Positions 22,298-31,685 of a stretch of DNA of 64,000 bases are shown here, piece by piece. The first letter of the stretch is position 1, and each line of letters starts with the position of its first letter. The translations under genes were made by a program, and so were the position numbers. The notes below the pieces were generated by a model. The model searched no databases, was not told the DNA's origin, and was given only the letters and a program-made list of their open reading frames with translations. The DNA is from Gilvimarinus algae (GTDB lineage Bacteria > Pseudomonadota > Gammaproteobacteria > Pseudomonadales > Cellvibrionaceae). The stretch spans positions 372,001 to 436,000 of the forward strand of contig NZ_JAULRT010000062.1 of NCBI RefSeq assembly GCF_030518215.1, in the 5' to 3' direction.

Positions 22298-23371
22298 ATG
22301 GAAAACGCGGTAAAGCGGCTCAGCTATTTGGCAGCGGCGCTGCTGAGCACCGGCGCGGCGGCGCATGAATCATCAACTTTTTTGCCGGAGTCGCACGCGC
22401 CCGCCGGGGTGATGAGTGATCACACCCACGCCAAGGATGAGGTTATGACCGGCTACCGCTACATCTACTCAAGTTATAGCGGCCTCTACCACGGCTCGGA
22501 TGAAGTAGGCGCCCATGATCTGGCCATGGCCGGCTACAGTATGATGCCTACCAGCATGACCATGGAAATGATCATGCTGGACATTATGTACGCGCCCACC
22601 GATCACCTGACTCTGATGCTGATGCCCATGTACATGCGAATGGACATGGATATGGCCGGCACCGGCATGAGTGGCCATGGAGGACATGGCGGCCATATGG
22701 ACGGCATGATGGGCATGGACGATATGGGCGGCCATGACATGCACCACCACGGTAGTCACGGCACCTCCGGCTGGGGCGATACCAATATCAGCGCCCTGTA
22801 CAACTGGACGCCTGCCTCAAACCATCAATTTATTACCACCCTTGGCATCAATGCCCCGACGGGCAAGGTGGACAAGAAAAACCATGACGGCACCTTTGTG
22901 CATTACGGAATGCAGCTCGGCTCTGGCACTTGGGATCTGACGCCCTCTGTCACCTACACCGGCCTTGCCGGGCGTATGAGCTGGGGCGCCCAGGCCAATG
23001 CAGTGATTCGCCTGGAAGACGAAAACGACTCGGGCTTTGCTTTTGGTGATAAGTACGGCGCGACGGCCTGGGCGGCGGTGCGACTAGTAGACTGGCTGAG
23101 CCTGTCGGCCCGTGTTGAGTGGTCCGATCAGGACGCCATTAGCGGTCACTACAATGGTCCGCACAATCACTCCAGCCCCTCGGATATTCAAGCCAACTAC
23201 GGCGGCGAGTTTGTCGACGCGGGCATCGGTGTCAACACCGTGATCACCGGCGGCCAGTTTGCCGGTCTGCGCCTCGGCGCCGAATGGGTCACCCGCGTGG
23301 AAGAAGACTACAACGGTTATCAGCTGGGTTTGGATGATGGGGTGAATGTCAGTCTTTCTTACGCGTTTTAG
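22298..23371 (+). CDS. Outer-membrane beta-barrel protein with Met/His-rich metal-binding loop
   Basis: The ATG at 22298 (MENAVKRLSYL) has GGGAG seven bases upstream and opens a signal peptide cleaved near AAAHES; the frame extends 27 codons further. The 357-residue product has alternating amphipathic strands and a C-terminal aromatic (LSYAF), as in outer-membrane barrels. It resembles the phenol-degradation MetA-like transporter family. Residues about 120-165 form a loop packed with Met, His and Gly (for example MSGHGGHGGHMDGMMGMD). Such loops bind copper or silver, so a copper-handling role is plausible but unproven. Confidence 0.8.
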   Translation: MENAVKRLSYLAAALLSTGAAAHESSTFLPESHAPAGVMSDHTHAKDEVMTGYRYIYSSYSGLYHGSDEVGAHDLAMAGYSMMPTSMTMEMIMLDIMYAPTDHLTLMLMPMYMRMDMDMAGTGMSGHGGHGGHMDGMMGMDDMGGHDMHHHGSHGTSGWGDTNISALYNWTPASNHQFITTLGINAPTGKVDKKNHDGTFVHYGMQLGSGTWDLTPSVTYTGLAGRMSWGAQANAVIRLEDENDSGFAFGDKYGATAWAAVRLVDWLSLSARVEWSDQDAISGHYNGPHNHSSPSDIQANYGGEFVDAGIGVNTVITGGQFAGLRLGAEWVTRVEEDYNGYQLGLDDGVNVSLSYAF

Positions 23372-23374
23372 GCG

Positions 23375-23400
23375 TTAAGGCCCGGCTGCCCGGGCCTTAA
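23375..23400 (+). terminator. Stem-loop terminator after the barrel gene
   Basis: TTAAGGCCCGG-CTGC-CCGGGCCTTAA is a perfect 11-bp stem starting three bases past the stop codon. The tract that follows (CTTGTTAATAATTG) is only moderately T-rich. Confidence 0.65.
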
Positions 23401-23492
23401 CTTGTTAATAATTGTACCCGCGGGTTCTTTTTGAGTTCGCGGAATTTATACTGCTCACTCTCATGGATTCGTTAAAGAGGGTGATATTCGGT

Positions 23493-25354
23493 ATGGTTGC
23501 CAGACGCTTTGCGGCGGCTTGCGCCGCTTCCATCGGTTTGATCTTGTCAGCTTGCGGCGGCTCTGGTTCGAGCTCGACCCCAGAGTCGACACAGAATCTA
23601 AGCAGTTCCTCCTCCAGCGCCAGCTCGGATGTAAGTATTTCCAGTTCGTCCTCGGTAGTTTCGTCTTCTAGCTCGCAGTCAACGAGCTCCAGCGTTGCTG
23701 TTGAGCAGCGCTTTGATATTGGTGTTGATGCCAATTCTGGCGGTAGGGTTACGCCGGTCTTTGCGACGGTCCTGGAGGGCGAATCGGCGGAATTTTCACT
23801 GTTGCCCGATGAGGGCTACGAGCTGGCGAGTGTGACCGGTTGTGATGGGGTGCTGACAGGCACTACCTATACCGTCGAATCGGCAACGCGCTCATGTACG
23901 GTGCAAGCTCGCTTTGCCGCTTTACCCCCGTTGCCGGAGGCTTTTCAATACAGTTATCAGTACACTGAAGACCGAAAAATCGAGTTTGTTTCTGGCCAGT
24001 CGACCCACGCAACCACGAAAAAATTGTACAGATAGACGCCTTCGGATATCGCGAGGTAATTGAAGAATTTACCGAGGGGTCTCAGGAAAAGTCCATTTCG
24101 GTGTTCTTACTTGATGCTGTCAATAACGAGTATCTGGTGCAGGCTTGCAATAGCGCCGGTTGTACAGACGGCGATCTCCAATGGCGCGAGCAATCGGCTT
24201 TGTCGGCGGTAAAGGTGAGTCAGTTCAGCTCTTATGGTGATAATCAAGAGTTTCTCGCACTCTCCGAAAATGGTGAGTTTGCTGCATTTTATGTCGAGCG
24301 CAATGCCGATGAGTGCGATATGTCCATAGATGTAATGAGGTACACCGACGATCAGTGGGTACTGTATCACTCGATTCCTATCGATGGTCAGAACTCAGTG
24401 ATAAACGCCCACTTTAGCGCCGATAACAGCAAAATGCTGATACTGCTTGGGCCTTTGGCGTCCTGTAGTAAAGATGATGTGGAGTCGTCAATAGAAGATA
24501 CGGTTGTTGTGCGTTATTTTGACTTGGATGCTAAAGAAGAAAAAACACCGATTCTTGTGGGCGATTTAGTCGGGGTCGATTATTGGGGACTTCGCGGTCA
24601 ATCACGTTATTCGTCTGACGGTCGCTGGTTGACCATGACTTACCCCAATACAGTGGTCACTTTTCAGCTTGTTGATGATCAATGGGTGTTTGGAGGCAAT
24701 ATTCCTCCTCAAGATTCGTACACTCCCGTAGGTAATGCCGCACTCTCCCACGACGGCGAAAGACTTGTGGTTGCCTCGGCAGAGGATCTATCCGGTGGCA
24801 ACGCCTCCTTGCAAAAAAATAATGGGGCTGTCTCTCATAGTTTCCCTCCACAGACATGTGAGCTTGATTATTGTTTTGGTGCGCTTCATATCTACGAGTT
24901 TATCAATGGAAGTTGGCAGCTTGAGGCTGAGTTGGGTGCCCGGGTGGTTGACCAGATAGATGCTGTGGATGGCACTGATCTGCAAGTAGAGGTTGATGCG
25001 AATGCTGAAAAGGTTGTTCTCTCAAGCTGGTATTCTCCTTTGGTACTAACGCACACAAAGGTGGATGGCCAATGGATCAGAAACGAGGACTACTATCTGC
25101 CAGAAAGACCTGATCGCCTCGCGCTCTCTGAAAATGGAGAACGGTTGATCTATTGCAGCGGGGAGTTTCACTACTTGTATTGGATCGAGGGGGTATGGTC
25201 GGAGATGCCCGCATCCGGTGACTTGCTTAGCAGCCGTCAATGTGAGTCGTTCGTTCAGTTTGGTGAAAATGAAGCGCTATATCTTGGCAGCTACCGCACC
25301 TCATACGGTGGCCAAACTGAGTATGGCTATGTTGAATACCTATATCAGTATTAA
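23493..25354 (+). pseudogene. Frameshifted poly-Ser lipoprotein with beta-propeller-like domain
   Basis: Two frames make one gene. The first part (ATG 23493, stop at 24035) has a lipoprotein signal peptide (lipobox LSAC), a long poly-serine linker and a domain of about 80 residues (FDIGVDANSGGRVTPVF...). At an A6 run (24018-24023) the frame breaks. The -1 frame reads on as KIVQIDAFGYREVIEEF and continues without a stop to 25354, with repeated blades such as ALSENGEFAAF, YSSDGRWLTM and ALSHDGERLVVAS, as in seven-bladed propeller or FG-GAP-like proteins. The reconstructed product is about 620 residues. Serine linkers are a known trait of Cellvibrionales secreted proteins. A sequencing error, a recent mutation or phase variation would all explain the break. 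Confidence 0.7.
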
Positions 25355-25400
25355 ACTTCAGCCATGTATTGCAGTCTCAAAGGATCTGCGTGCAATTGCC

Positions 25401-26750
25401 TCATCGCAAGCTCTGCAAAAAGGTAAGAATGATTAACGCGGGGCAAATAAGGCGCACGTAAAAGGGCCAGACTTTCCAGAAAAGGGTCGCTTCAATTTCC
25501 GGGTGGCCCTTGCTCAGCTCGCCAAGCAAATGGTTGCGCTGTAAAACCCAGCCTGCGAATACGCACAGCGCAACGCCCAGCAGTGGCTGACCGTAGACGG
25601 TGCTGAGGGTGATGGCCAATTCAAACAGGGTCTCGAACTGCCAGATGATCAGCAAGCTGAGCGCGAAGATGCCGCCGCCGCACAGCCAGGCGGCCAAGGG
25701 ACGTGCAAGTTGCCAGCGCTCGACGCTGACCGACACGGGCACTTCGAGCAGGGAGATCGCCGAGGTCAGCGCGGCGATGCTCATCAGCGCAAAGAACGCC
25801 AGCGCCAGCCAATCACCGGCGCTGCCCATGGAGGCAAACAAGGCCGGCAGCACCTGAAAGATAAGCCCGGGTCCGGCAATCAGGTCGCCCTCGGGCGTAT
25901 ACACCGTAACCCCCTGGTGCTGGGCCACGTAAATGGCCGGCAGGATCAGCAGACCGGCGGTAAAAGCAAAGCCCGTATCGAGCAGCGTCACCGAGGCGCC
26001 CATCTGCGGCAGGTTATCGCTGTCGCGTAAATAGGAGCCGTAGATCAGCATGGTGCCCACGCCGAGCGACAGGGAGAAAAAGGCCTGCCCCATGGCGCTA
26101 AGAATCAGCGCCGGATCGGTGATGCGGCTCAAATCGGGGATAAGGTAGGCGCTGAGCCCTGCCTTCGAGCCCGGCTGCAGGAGGACATAGACGATCAGCC
26201 CCAGCAAAATGGCAAACAGCAGCGGCATTAAGCGCGTGGACCAGGCCTCAATGCCTTTTTCTACGCCCTGGGCGATGATGACAATGGTGAGCATCGACAT
26301 GCCGGCACACATCAAGGCATTGCGGCCAAAGCTGCCTCCCGCGAGCCATTCGCTGCTGCCAGCCTGGCCCAGCTGACGGGCGGCGGGGGCGAGAAACTCC
26401 GCCAGCATCCAGCCGGCGACTATGGCGTAGAAGCTGAGAATCACCACGGCCACACCCAGGGCACAGAGGCCGGTGATAAAACCGGCCCGGCGGGCCAGCG
26501 GCCTGTTCGACAAGCCCTCCAGCGCGGTGACGACATTGGCTCGGGCGTAACGGCCGATGGTGAGCTCCGCCATAAGCGCCGGGTAGGCGAGTAGAAAAGC
26601 CAGCAGCAGGTAGACCAGTAAAAAGGCCGCACCACCGTTGCTGGCCGCCTGAGTGGGAAAGCCCCAGATGTTGCCCAGGCCTACGGCCGAGCCGGCCGCG
26701 GCGAGCAGGAAACCGATTTTGCTGGAGAACTGTCCCCGGGGTTGCGTCAT
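25401..26750 (-). CDS. Sodium-dependent NSS-family transporter
   Basis: The ATG at 26750 (MTQPRGQF) is preferred to an open frame 13 codons longer because the family begins just before [20 protein letters not shown]. The 449-residue protein has about twelve membrane segments. [13 protein letters not shown] is the unwound helix-1 motif that binds sodium and substrate in neurotransmitter:sodium symporters. Substrates of bacterial members are usually amino acids; which one is unknown here. It is related to the NSS gene at 29479 and is divergent from the kinase gene. Confidence 0.88.
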   Translation of the reverse strand: MTQPRGQFSSKIGFLLAAAGSAVGLGNIWGFPTQAASNGGAAFLLVYLLLAFLLAYPALMAELTIGRYARANVVTALEGLSNRPLARRAGFITGLCALGVAVVILSFYAIVAGWMLAEFLAPAARQLGQAGSSEWLAGGSFGRNALMCAGMSMLTIVIIAQGVEKGIEAWSTRLMPLLFAILLGLIVYVLLQPGSKAGLSAYLIPDLSRITDPALILSAMGQAFFSLSLGVGTMLIYGSYLRDSDNLPQMGASVTLLDTGFAFTAGLLILPAIYVAQHQGVTVYTPEGDLIAGPGLIFQVLPALFASMGSAGDWLALAFFALMSIAALTSAISLLEVPVSVSVERWQLARPLAAWLCGGGIFALSLLIIWQFETLFELAITLSTVYGQPLLGVALCVFAGWVLQRNHLLGELSKGHPEIEATLFWKVWPFYVRLICPALIILTFLQSLR

Positions 26751-26864
26751 GGCATTTTTCTTATCTTGGTGTCTTGTTCCAGGTCGCATGGACCGCTCTA
26801 TTGAGTGGCTTATTAAGCGGACCCGCCTCGCTTTCGGCCAGCAGCGCCCGCTGCGCCACTATTT

Positions 26865-26888
26865 ACCCGGCAATTCTCATTGCCGGGT
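26865..26888. promoter_or_regulatory. Perfect 10-bp stem-loop in the NSS/kinase divergent region
   Basis: ACCCGGCAAT-TCTC-ATTGCCGGGT is an exact inverted repeat with a 4-base loop, 55 bases before the kinase start. It is not followed by a T-run and lies upstream of both genes, so an operator or 5' leader structure fits better than a terminator. Confidence 0.45.
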
Positions 26889-26943
26889 GTGTAGAATGGT
26901 TTAGTATAAAGCTCAAAGACTAGGCAGCAACAGGGAAACGCGT

Positions 26944-28830
26944 GTGAGCAGTGAGAAGGACAAAACCGTTATCAGCGATGGCCCGCACACGGCGGTGGGC
27001 CCGGCAACCCAGCGCATTGGCCACTACGAGGTCGTAGCCGAGCTCGGGCGCGGTGGCATGGGTACGGTGTACCGCGGGTATGAACCCTCGCTCAATCGCT
27101 ATGTGGCCATCAAAGTCCTGGCGCCGCATCTGGCCGATGACGTGTCTCTGGTGGGCCGTTTTTCCCGCGAGGCCAAGAGTGTCGCGGCCCTCAACCATCC
27201 CAATGTGGTTCACATTTACTACACCGGCGAGCATGAGGGTTTGCCGTACTTTGTGATGGAATGCATTGAGGGTGAAACCTTAGCGGATCTGGTGCGCGCC
27301 CAGGGCTCACTGACGCCGCGGGCCGCCGCAGGATTCTTACTCCAGGCCGCGCAGGGACTGGCCGCCGCTCACGACCGGGGAATTATTCACCGGGACGTTA
27401 AACCCTCCAACCTGATGGTCGACGCAGCCGGCACCCTTAAGATTACCGACTTTGGCATTGCGCTGGCGCGGGACATTGGCGACAAGCTCACCACCACTGG
27501 CCAGTTCGTGGGCACGACCGGTTACGTGAGCCCAGAGGTGTTTCAGGGGCGCACGGTGGATTCGCGCTCGGATATCTTCAGCCTGGGCGTGGTGCTGTTT
27601 GAAATGCTGGCGGGGGTTAAGCCCTTTGACGATGACAGCCCCATGGGCCTGATGCTGAAAGTGGTGGAAAAGCCAGCTCCGGATGTCTGTGAGCTCAACC
27701 CCACTGTCGATGCGCCCCTGCAGCAGATTTTGCAGCGCATGATTGAGAAGAGCCCGGATGAGCGCTATCAAACCTGCCACGAGCTGGCGGCGGATTTAAA
27801 GCGCTATCTGGCCGGCGAACCTCTGGCCGCGCAGGCCTCAACAGCGGCGCCGGCCTCTGCCGCGCCGGCGCCCGAGCGCTCCAGGCGTCTATGGCCGGTG
27901 GCTCTGGTTTTATTGCTGATCGGTGCCGGAGCCTCGGCCTACTGGTGGCGCGCTCCCTTACTGGCGCTGGCTGGTGGCGAAACTGCCGACTCTGCTCCGA
28001 GCCTAGAGGTTTCAGACACCGAGGCACCGGACATCAAGGCCCCAGATATTGAGCCCCCAGACACTGAGGCGTCAGGCGTTGAGGCCCCTGGAGCACGGCA
28101 GGAGACCACTGCGGGCGGTGACCCATCGCCCATTGCCGCCGATCCGGCGATGCCCGCGCCGTCCCAAGCGCTCTTCGCCAATGAGCCAGGCGCAGCCGCT
28201 CCCGAAGACCGGCTGCCGGTGCCCGTCGACGAGCCAGGCTCTGGCCCTCAAATACCTGAGTCCGCCGGCCCTGGCGCCACTGCCGATATCGGTACACCAA
28301 AGCCGTTGAAGGCATCGATGTCCAAGTCTCTCACGGCCGCGCCGGTACTGGCCAAAGCCACTTCGCCAGCAGCAGTGCCCGTCGCCGATGCTCCCCTGAG
28401 CGGTGCCGTGATTGCCGTGCGGGGTGACCCGGCGCTCGCCGGTGCAGTGGATCAGCTGCTCAACCAAGCGATGCGCGATGAGGCACTCACAGTGATTGAC
28501 CCGGCGTTTGTCGCCGGTGCCGGCGATGAGCTTCAGGCGCGTCAGCCGGATATCGCGCGCCTGCGCAGCGGGTTGATGCAGGCCGGGGGGCGCTATCTGG
28601 TGATTGCGACGGCCGAGCCAACCGATGCGGCGCCTTTGGATTACTTTGGCCAGCGAGACACGCTCTACACCGCCCAGCTGGAGCTGACCGGTTACGATCT
28701 GGTGCAGGGGAGTCTACTGGGGCGCTGGAGCGAACAGGTGCAGTACACCAACCTCAACGCACGCGACAAAGCCGAGCTGGCGGCCGCGCCGATGATCCGG
28801 TCTCTGATGGAGCGGTTGGCCGAGCCTTAG
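26944..28830 (+). CDS. Membrane-anchored Ser/Thr protein kinase
   Basis: The protein has 628 residues from GTG 26944. A Hanks-type kinase domain (about 25-290) has the glycine loop GRGGMGTVY, Lys57 in VAIKVL, catalytic Asp151 in HRDVKPSN and Asp169 in DFGIA, so it should be active. One membrane helix lies near 316-334. Outside is a long acidic, Pro/Ala-rich linker with EAPDI/EPPDT-type repeats and a C-terminal domain (about 480-628) that is not PASTA and that I cannot name. The kinase presumably senses an envelope signal through that domain. It converges on smpB with three bases between stop codons. Confidence 0.88.
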   Translation: MSSEKDKTVISDGPHTAVGPATQRIGHYEVVAELGRGGMGTVYRGYEPSLNRYVAIKVLAPHLADDVSLVGRFSREAKSVAALNHPNVVHIYYTGEHEGLPYFVMECIEGETLADLVRAQGSLTPRAAAGFLLQAAQGLAAAHDRGIIHRDVKPSNLMVDAAGTLKITDFGIALARDIGDKLTTTGQFVGTTGYVSPEVFQGRTVDSRSDIFSLGVVLFEMLAGVKPFDDDSPMGLMLKVVEKPAPDVCELNPTVDAPLQQILQRMIEKSPDERYQTCHELAADLKRYLAGEPLAAQASTAAPASAAPAPERSRRLWPVALVLLLIGAGASAYWWRAPLLALAGGETADSAPSLEVSDTEAPDIKAPDIEPPDTEASGVEAPGARQETTAGGDPSPIAADPAMPAPSQALFANEPGAAAPEDRLPVPVDEPGSGPQIPESAGPGATADIGTPKPLKASMSKSLTAAPVLAKATSPAAVPVADAPLSGAVIAVRGDPALAGAVDQLLNQAMRDEALTVIDPAFVAGAGDELQARQPDIARLRSGLMQAGGRYLVIATAEPTDAAPLDYFGQRDTLYTAQLELTGYDLVQGSLLGRWSEQVQYTNLNARDKAELAAAPMIRSLMERLAEP

Positions 28831-28833
28831 GCC

Positions 28834-29310
28834 TTAAGCTTGCTGAAACAACCGCTGTTTCTGGCGGTTCCAGTCGCGCTCCTTTTCGGTTTCACGCTTG
28901 TCGTGCAGCTGCTTGCCTTTACCGAGCGCCACTTCCACCTTGATCAGGTGTTGCTTCCAGTACATAGCTGTTGCTACCACGGTGTAGCCTTTTTGCTCGG
29001 CAGCTTGCTGTAAGCGGGCGAGTTCGCGGTCGTGCATCAATAGTTTGCGTGAGCGCATGGGCTCGGCGACAAAGTGGGTGGATACCGTCGGCAGGGGAGA
29101 GAACTGAGCGCCCACCAGCCAGGCCTCGCCGTTTTGGAAAATCACGTAGGTATCGGTCAGTTGGACCTTTCCGGCGCGCGCGCTTTTCACTTCCCAGCCA
29201 AGTAGGACAATACCCGCCTCCAGCTTGTCCTGCAGCTGGTAGTCGAATTTGGCTTTTTTGTTGAGGGCAATCGTGCTGCTGCCCGGTTTGCTCTTTTGCT
29301 TTTTCGCCAT
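28834..29310 (-). CDS. smpB: SsrA-binding protein SmpB
   Basis: The 158-residue trans-translation factor that delivers tmRNA to stalled ribosomes. The ATG at 29310 starts the canonical MAKKQKSK; the frame runs open about 280 codons further but that extension is unrelated. Core motifs are [21 protein letters not shown] with [10 protein letters not shown], and a basic C-terminal tail ([15 protein letters not shown]) that enters the mRNA channel. ratA and rnfH nearby match the conserved smpB-ratA-rnfH neighbourhood. No ssrA gene is visible in the window. Confidence 0.96.
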   Translation of the reverse strand: MAKKQKSKPGSSTIALNKKAKFDYQLQDKLEAGIVLLGWEVKSARAGKVQLTDTYVIFQNGEAWLVGAQFSPLPTVSTHFVAEPMRSRKLLMHDRELARLQQAAEQKGYTVVATAMYWKQHLIKVEVALGKGKQLHDKRETEKERDWNRQKQRLFQQA

Positions 29311-29478
29311 GGAATATCTGAATGGTCTGTCGGTTGCGCGGCCGTGCATTATAGCGGCTATAGGCCGCTGTGTCTGCGCCGCTCTTATGCTCGGGGTGCT
29401 ATCCGGGTACAATCGGCATTTTGATCCAGGGCGTTGCCGCGTGCGGGGGCGCCACAAACCAGATAACCGGAGTGATGC

Positions 29479-30849
29479 GTGAAAAGAGCACAACAACACG
29501 CGATTTGGGGGCGCCGGGGGACGTTTATCCTGGCCGCTACCGGGTCTGCGGTAGGTCTTGGCAATATCTGGAAGTTCCCCTATATCACCGGTGAAAACGG
29601 CGGCGGGGCCTTTGTGCTGATGTACCTGCTGTGCATCTGCCTGATTGGTTTGCCGGTCATGGTGGCCGAGGTCATGCTCGGGCGCCGCGGTCGCGCCAAC
29701 CCGGTGATGGCGATGGAACAGGTGGCCCGCGAGTCCGGAAATACCCGGCTCTGGTCGCTGATTGGCTGGTTTGGGGTGCTCGCCGGCTTTTTGATTTTGT
29801 CTTACTACAGTGTGATCGCCGGTTGGACTCTGGAGTACGTCACCACCGCGGCGCGTGGCGGCTTCGCCGGTTTCGACGGTGCATCGGCAAGTGCGGCCTT
29901 CAGCGAATTGCAAGGCGATGTCAGCACTCTGGTGCAGTGGCAAACGGCGTTTCTTGCCATGACCGCGCTGATCATCATGTTCGGTGTGACCCGCGGCCTG
30001 GAAACGGCGGTGCGCATTCTGATGCCGCTGCTGTTTGTGCTGTTGTTGGTCTTGCTTGGCTACGCCATCTACGCTGGGGATTTCGCCTCGGGCGCCAACT
30101 TTTTGTTCAGCTTTCGCATCAGTGACTTGTCGCTCGACGGCCTGTCGCTCGCGCTCGGACACGCGTTTTTTACGCTAAGCCTCGGCATGGGGGCCATTAT
30201 GGCCTACGGCTCGTACATGCCGCACAACACTTCGATCATCAAAACCGTCGCCACAGTGGGCTTGCTCGACACCACGGTCGCACTGCTCGCCGGTATGGCG
30301 ATTTTCCCCATTGTGTTTGCCACGCCGGGGGTGGAGCCCGAGGTAGGGCCGGGGCTGATGTTTGTCAGTCTGCCCATTGTGTTTGGCTCTATGCCGTTTG
30401 GTGCCGTCTTTGGCACTGTGTTTTTTCTGCTGGTCACCTTAGCGGCCTGGAGCTCAACGATCTCGCTGCTTGAACCGGCGGTGGCCTATCTGACTGAACG
30501 GTTTCGCTTTCACCGGGTGGCGGCCAACTTATTGATTGTGTTTTGTGCCTGGCTGTTGGGGTTGACCACGGTGTTTTCGCTCAATCGCTGGCAGGACTTT
30601 CAGCTGCTGCCAGGCATGACACCGTTTGACGTGAGCCTGTTTATGACCGAGCAGGTCTTGCTGCCGCTGGGCGCTCTGGCCATGGCCGTGTACGTCGGCT
30701 GGTTCATGAAGCGCCGGCCGCTCAGGCGTGAACTGAAGTTGGATTCTTCTCAGTGGTTCAGCCGTTGGTTCACGGTGCTGCGCTATGTGTCACCGGTGTT
30801 GATACTGGTGGTGTTTGTTTTGGGTATTGTCGGAAAGTTTGCGGGGTAA
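29479..30849 (+). CDS. Sodium-dependent NSS-family transporter (second copy)
   Basis: The protein has 456 residues from GTG 29479, with GGAG just upstream. It has about twelve membrane segments, and the helix-1 motif [14 protein letters not shown] is followed by [13 protein letters not shown], typical of bacterial neurotransmitter:sodium symporters. The C-terminal tail is basic. It is related to the NSS gene at 25401-26750, with the kinase and smpB between them. Its stop codon lies two bases before the ratA start, so the two are likely co-transcribed. The substrate is unknown, probably an amino acid. Confidence 0.88.
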   Translation: MKRAQQHAIWGRRGTFILAATGSAVGLGNIWKFPYITGENGGGAFVLMYLLCICLIGLPVMVAEVMLGRRGRANPVMAMEQVARESGNTRLWSLIGWFGVLAGFLILSYYSVIAGWTLEYVTTAARGGFAGFDGASASAAFSELQGDVSTLVQWQTAFLAMTALIIMFGVTRGLETAVRILMPLLFVLLLVLLGYAIYAGDFASGANFLFSFRISDLSLDGLSLALGHAFFTLSLGMGAIMAYGSYMPHNTSIIKTVATVGLLDTTVALLAGMAIFPIVFATPGVEPEVGPGLMFVSLPIVFGSMPFGAVFGTVFFLLVTLAAWSSTISLLEPAVAYLTERFRFHRVAANLLIVFCAWLLGLTTVFSLNRWQDFQLLPGMTPFDVSLFMTEQVLLPLGALAMAVYVGWFMKRRPLRRELKLDSSQWFSRWFTVLRYVSPVLILVVFVLGIVGKFAG

Positions 30850-30851
30850 GT

Positions 30852-31283
30852 GTGTCGCACCGAATAGAGCGCTCGGCCGAGGTCGGTTTCAGCTGTGAGC
30901 AGATGTTTGAACTGGTCAATGATATTGAGGCCTATCCTGATTATATGGATGGCTGTCAAAAGGCCGAGATTTTAAAACGCGGGGACGACTGGCTCGAGGC
31001 GCGCCTGGCGCTTGGGTTGGGGGGCATTTCCCAAAGCTTCGTCACCCGTAACCAATTGGAGCGGCCTGAGCGCATGACCATGGAACTGGTGGATGGCCCG
31101 TTTCGCCGCTTTAGCGGCGAGTGGCGCTTTGAGACACTCGCGCCGGGCTGCCGGGTCACGCTAGAGCTGGATTTCAGTTTGAAAAATCCGCTGCTGGCCA
31201 TGGCGGTGAACAAAATGTTTGAGCAGATTGCCGGCGCCCAGGTACGAGCTTTGTGCCGCCGCGCCGAGCAGGTCTATGGCTGA
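30852..31283 (+). CDS. ratA: RatA-family (START/polyketide cyclase-like) protein
   Basis: GTG 30852 (VSHRIERSAEVGFS) is chosen; the longer frame runs back into the transporter gene. The 143-residue protein has the single START-like domain of the RatA/YfjG family: RSAEVGFSCEQMFELVNDIE, PDYMDGCQKAEIL, then FRRFSGEWRFE. E. coli RatA was described as an inhibitor of 70S ribosome association, while related proteins bind ubiquinone (Coq10-like). The role here is unresolved between these. It precedes rnfH by 12 bases, the conserved pairing. Confidence 0.9.
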   Translation: MSHRIERSAEVGFSCEQMFELVNDIEAYPDYMDGCQKAEILKRGDDWLEARLALGLGGISQSFVTRNQLERPERMTMELVDGPFRRFSGEWRFETLAPGCRVTLELDFSLKNPLLAMAVNKMFEQIAGAQVRALCRRAEQVYG

Positions 31284-31295
31284 GAGTAAAGAACT

Positions 31296-31622
31296 ATGGC
31301 AGATCTGGATTTGATTACCGTTGAGGTGGCCTACGCCTTGCCGGATAAACAAAAAATCATTGAAGTGCTGGTTGAGCCCGGCACCACCGCCTATCAGGCC
31401 GCCGAGCGCTCGGGTATTGTACGGCACTTTCCCGAAATTGAGCTGGAAACGGCCAAGATGGGAATTTTCGGCCAGGCTCTCGGCACCAAGGGGCTCAAGC
31501 CACCGCGCGAGCACGAGCTGCAAAGTGGCGACCGGGTGGAAATCTACCGCCCCCTGACGTCGGACCCAAAAGAAGTTCGCCGACGCCGGGCGGAAAAGAG
31601 CAAGGCCGAAAAAGACCAATAA
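31296..31622 (+). CDS. rnfH: RnfH-family ubiquitin-fold protein
   Basis: A 108-residue member of the RnfH/RatB family with a beta-grasp fold. The conserved start ITVEVAYALPDKQKIIEVLV and the C-terminal GDRVEIYRPLTSDPKEVRRR are clear. A lysine- and arginine-rich tail follows. It is co-directional with ratA, 12 bases apart. Its cellular function is not established in general. Confidence 0.92.
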   Translation: MADLDLITVEVAYALPDKQKIIEVLVEPGTTAYQAAERSGIVRHFPEIELETAKMGIFGQALGTKGLKPPREHELQSGDRVEIYRPLTSDPKEVRRRRAEKSKAEKDQ

Positions 31623-31685
31623 GCGCTGCTGCTCGACGCCCTGCTATAGTGTTGGGATACTCTCGTTTACGGCTCTGGGATTGCT

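Noticed and set aside
24012-24030. Programmed -1 frameshift at the A6 tract
   Set aside because: The tract is GAAAAAAT, not a full X-XXY-YYZ heptamer such as A-AAA-AAG, and I see no stimulatory hairpin close downstream; an indel or error is simpler.
29311-30162. Long N-terminal extension of the smpB frame
   Set aside because: The extension is antisense to the NSS transporter gene, and SmpB proteins start at the MAKK position.
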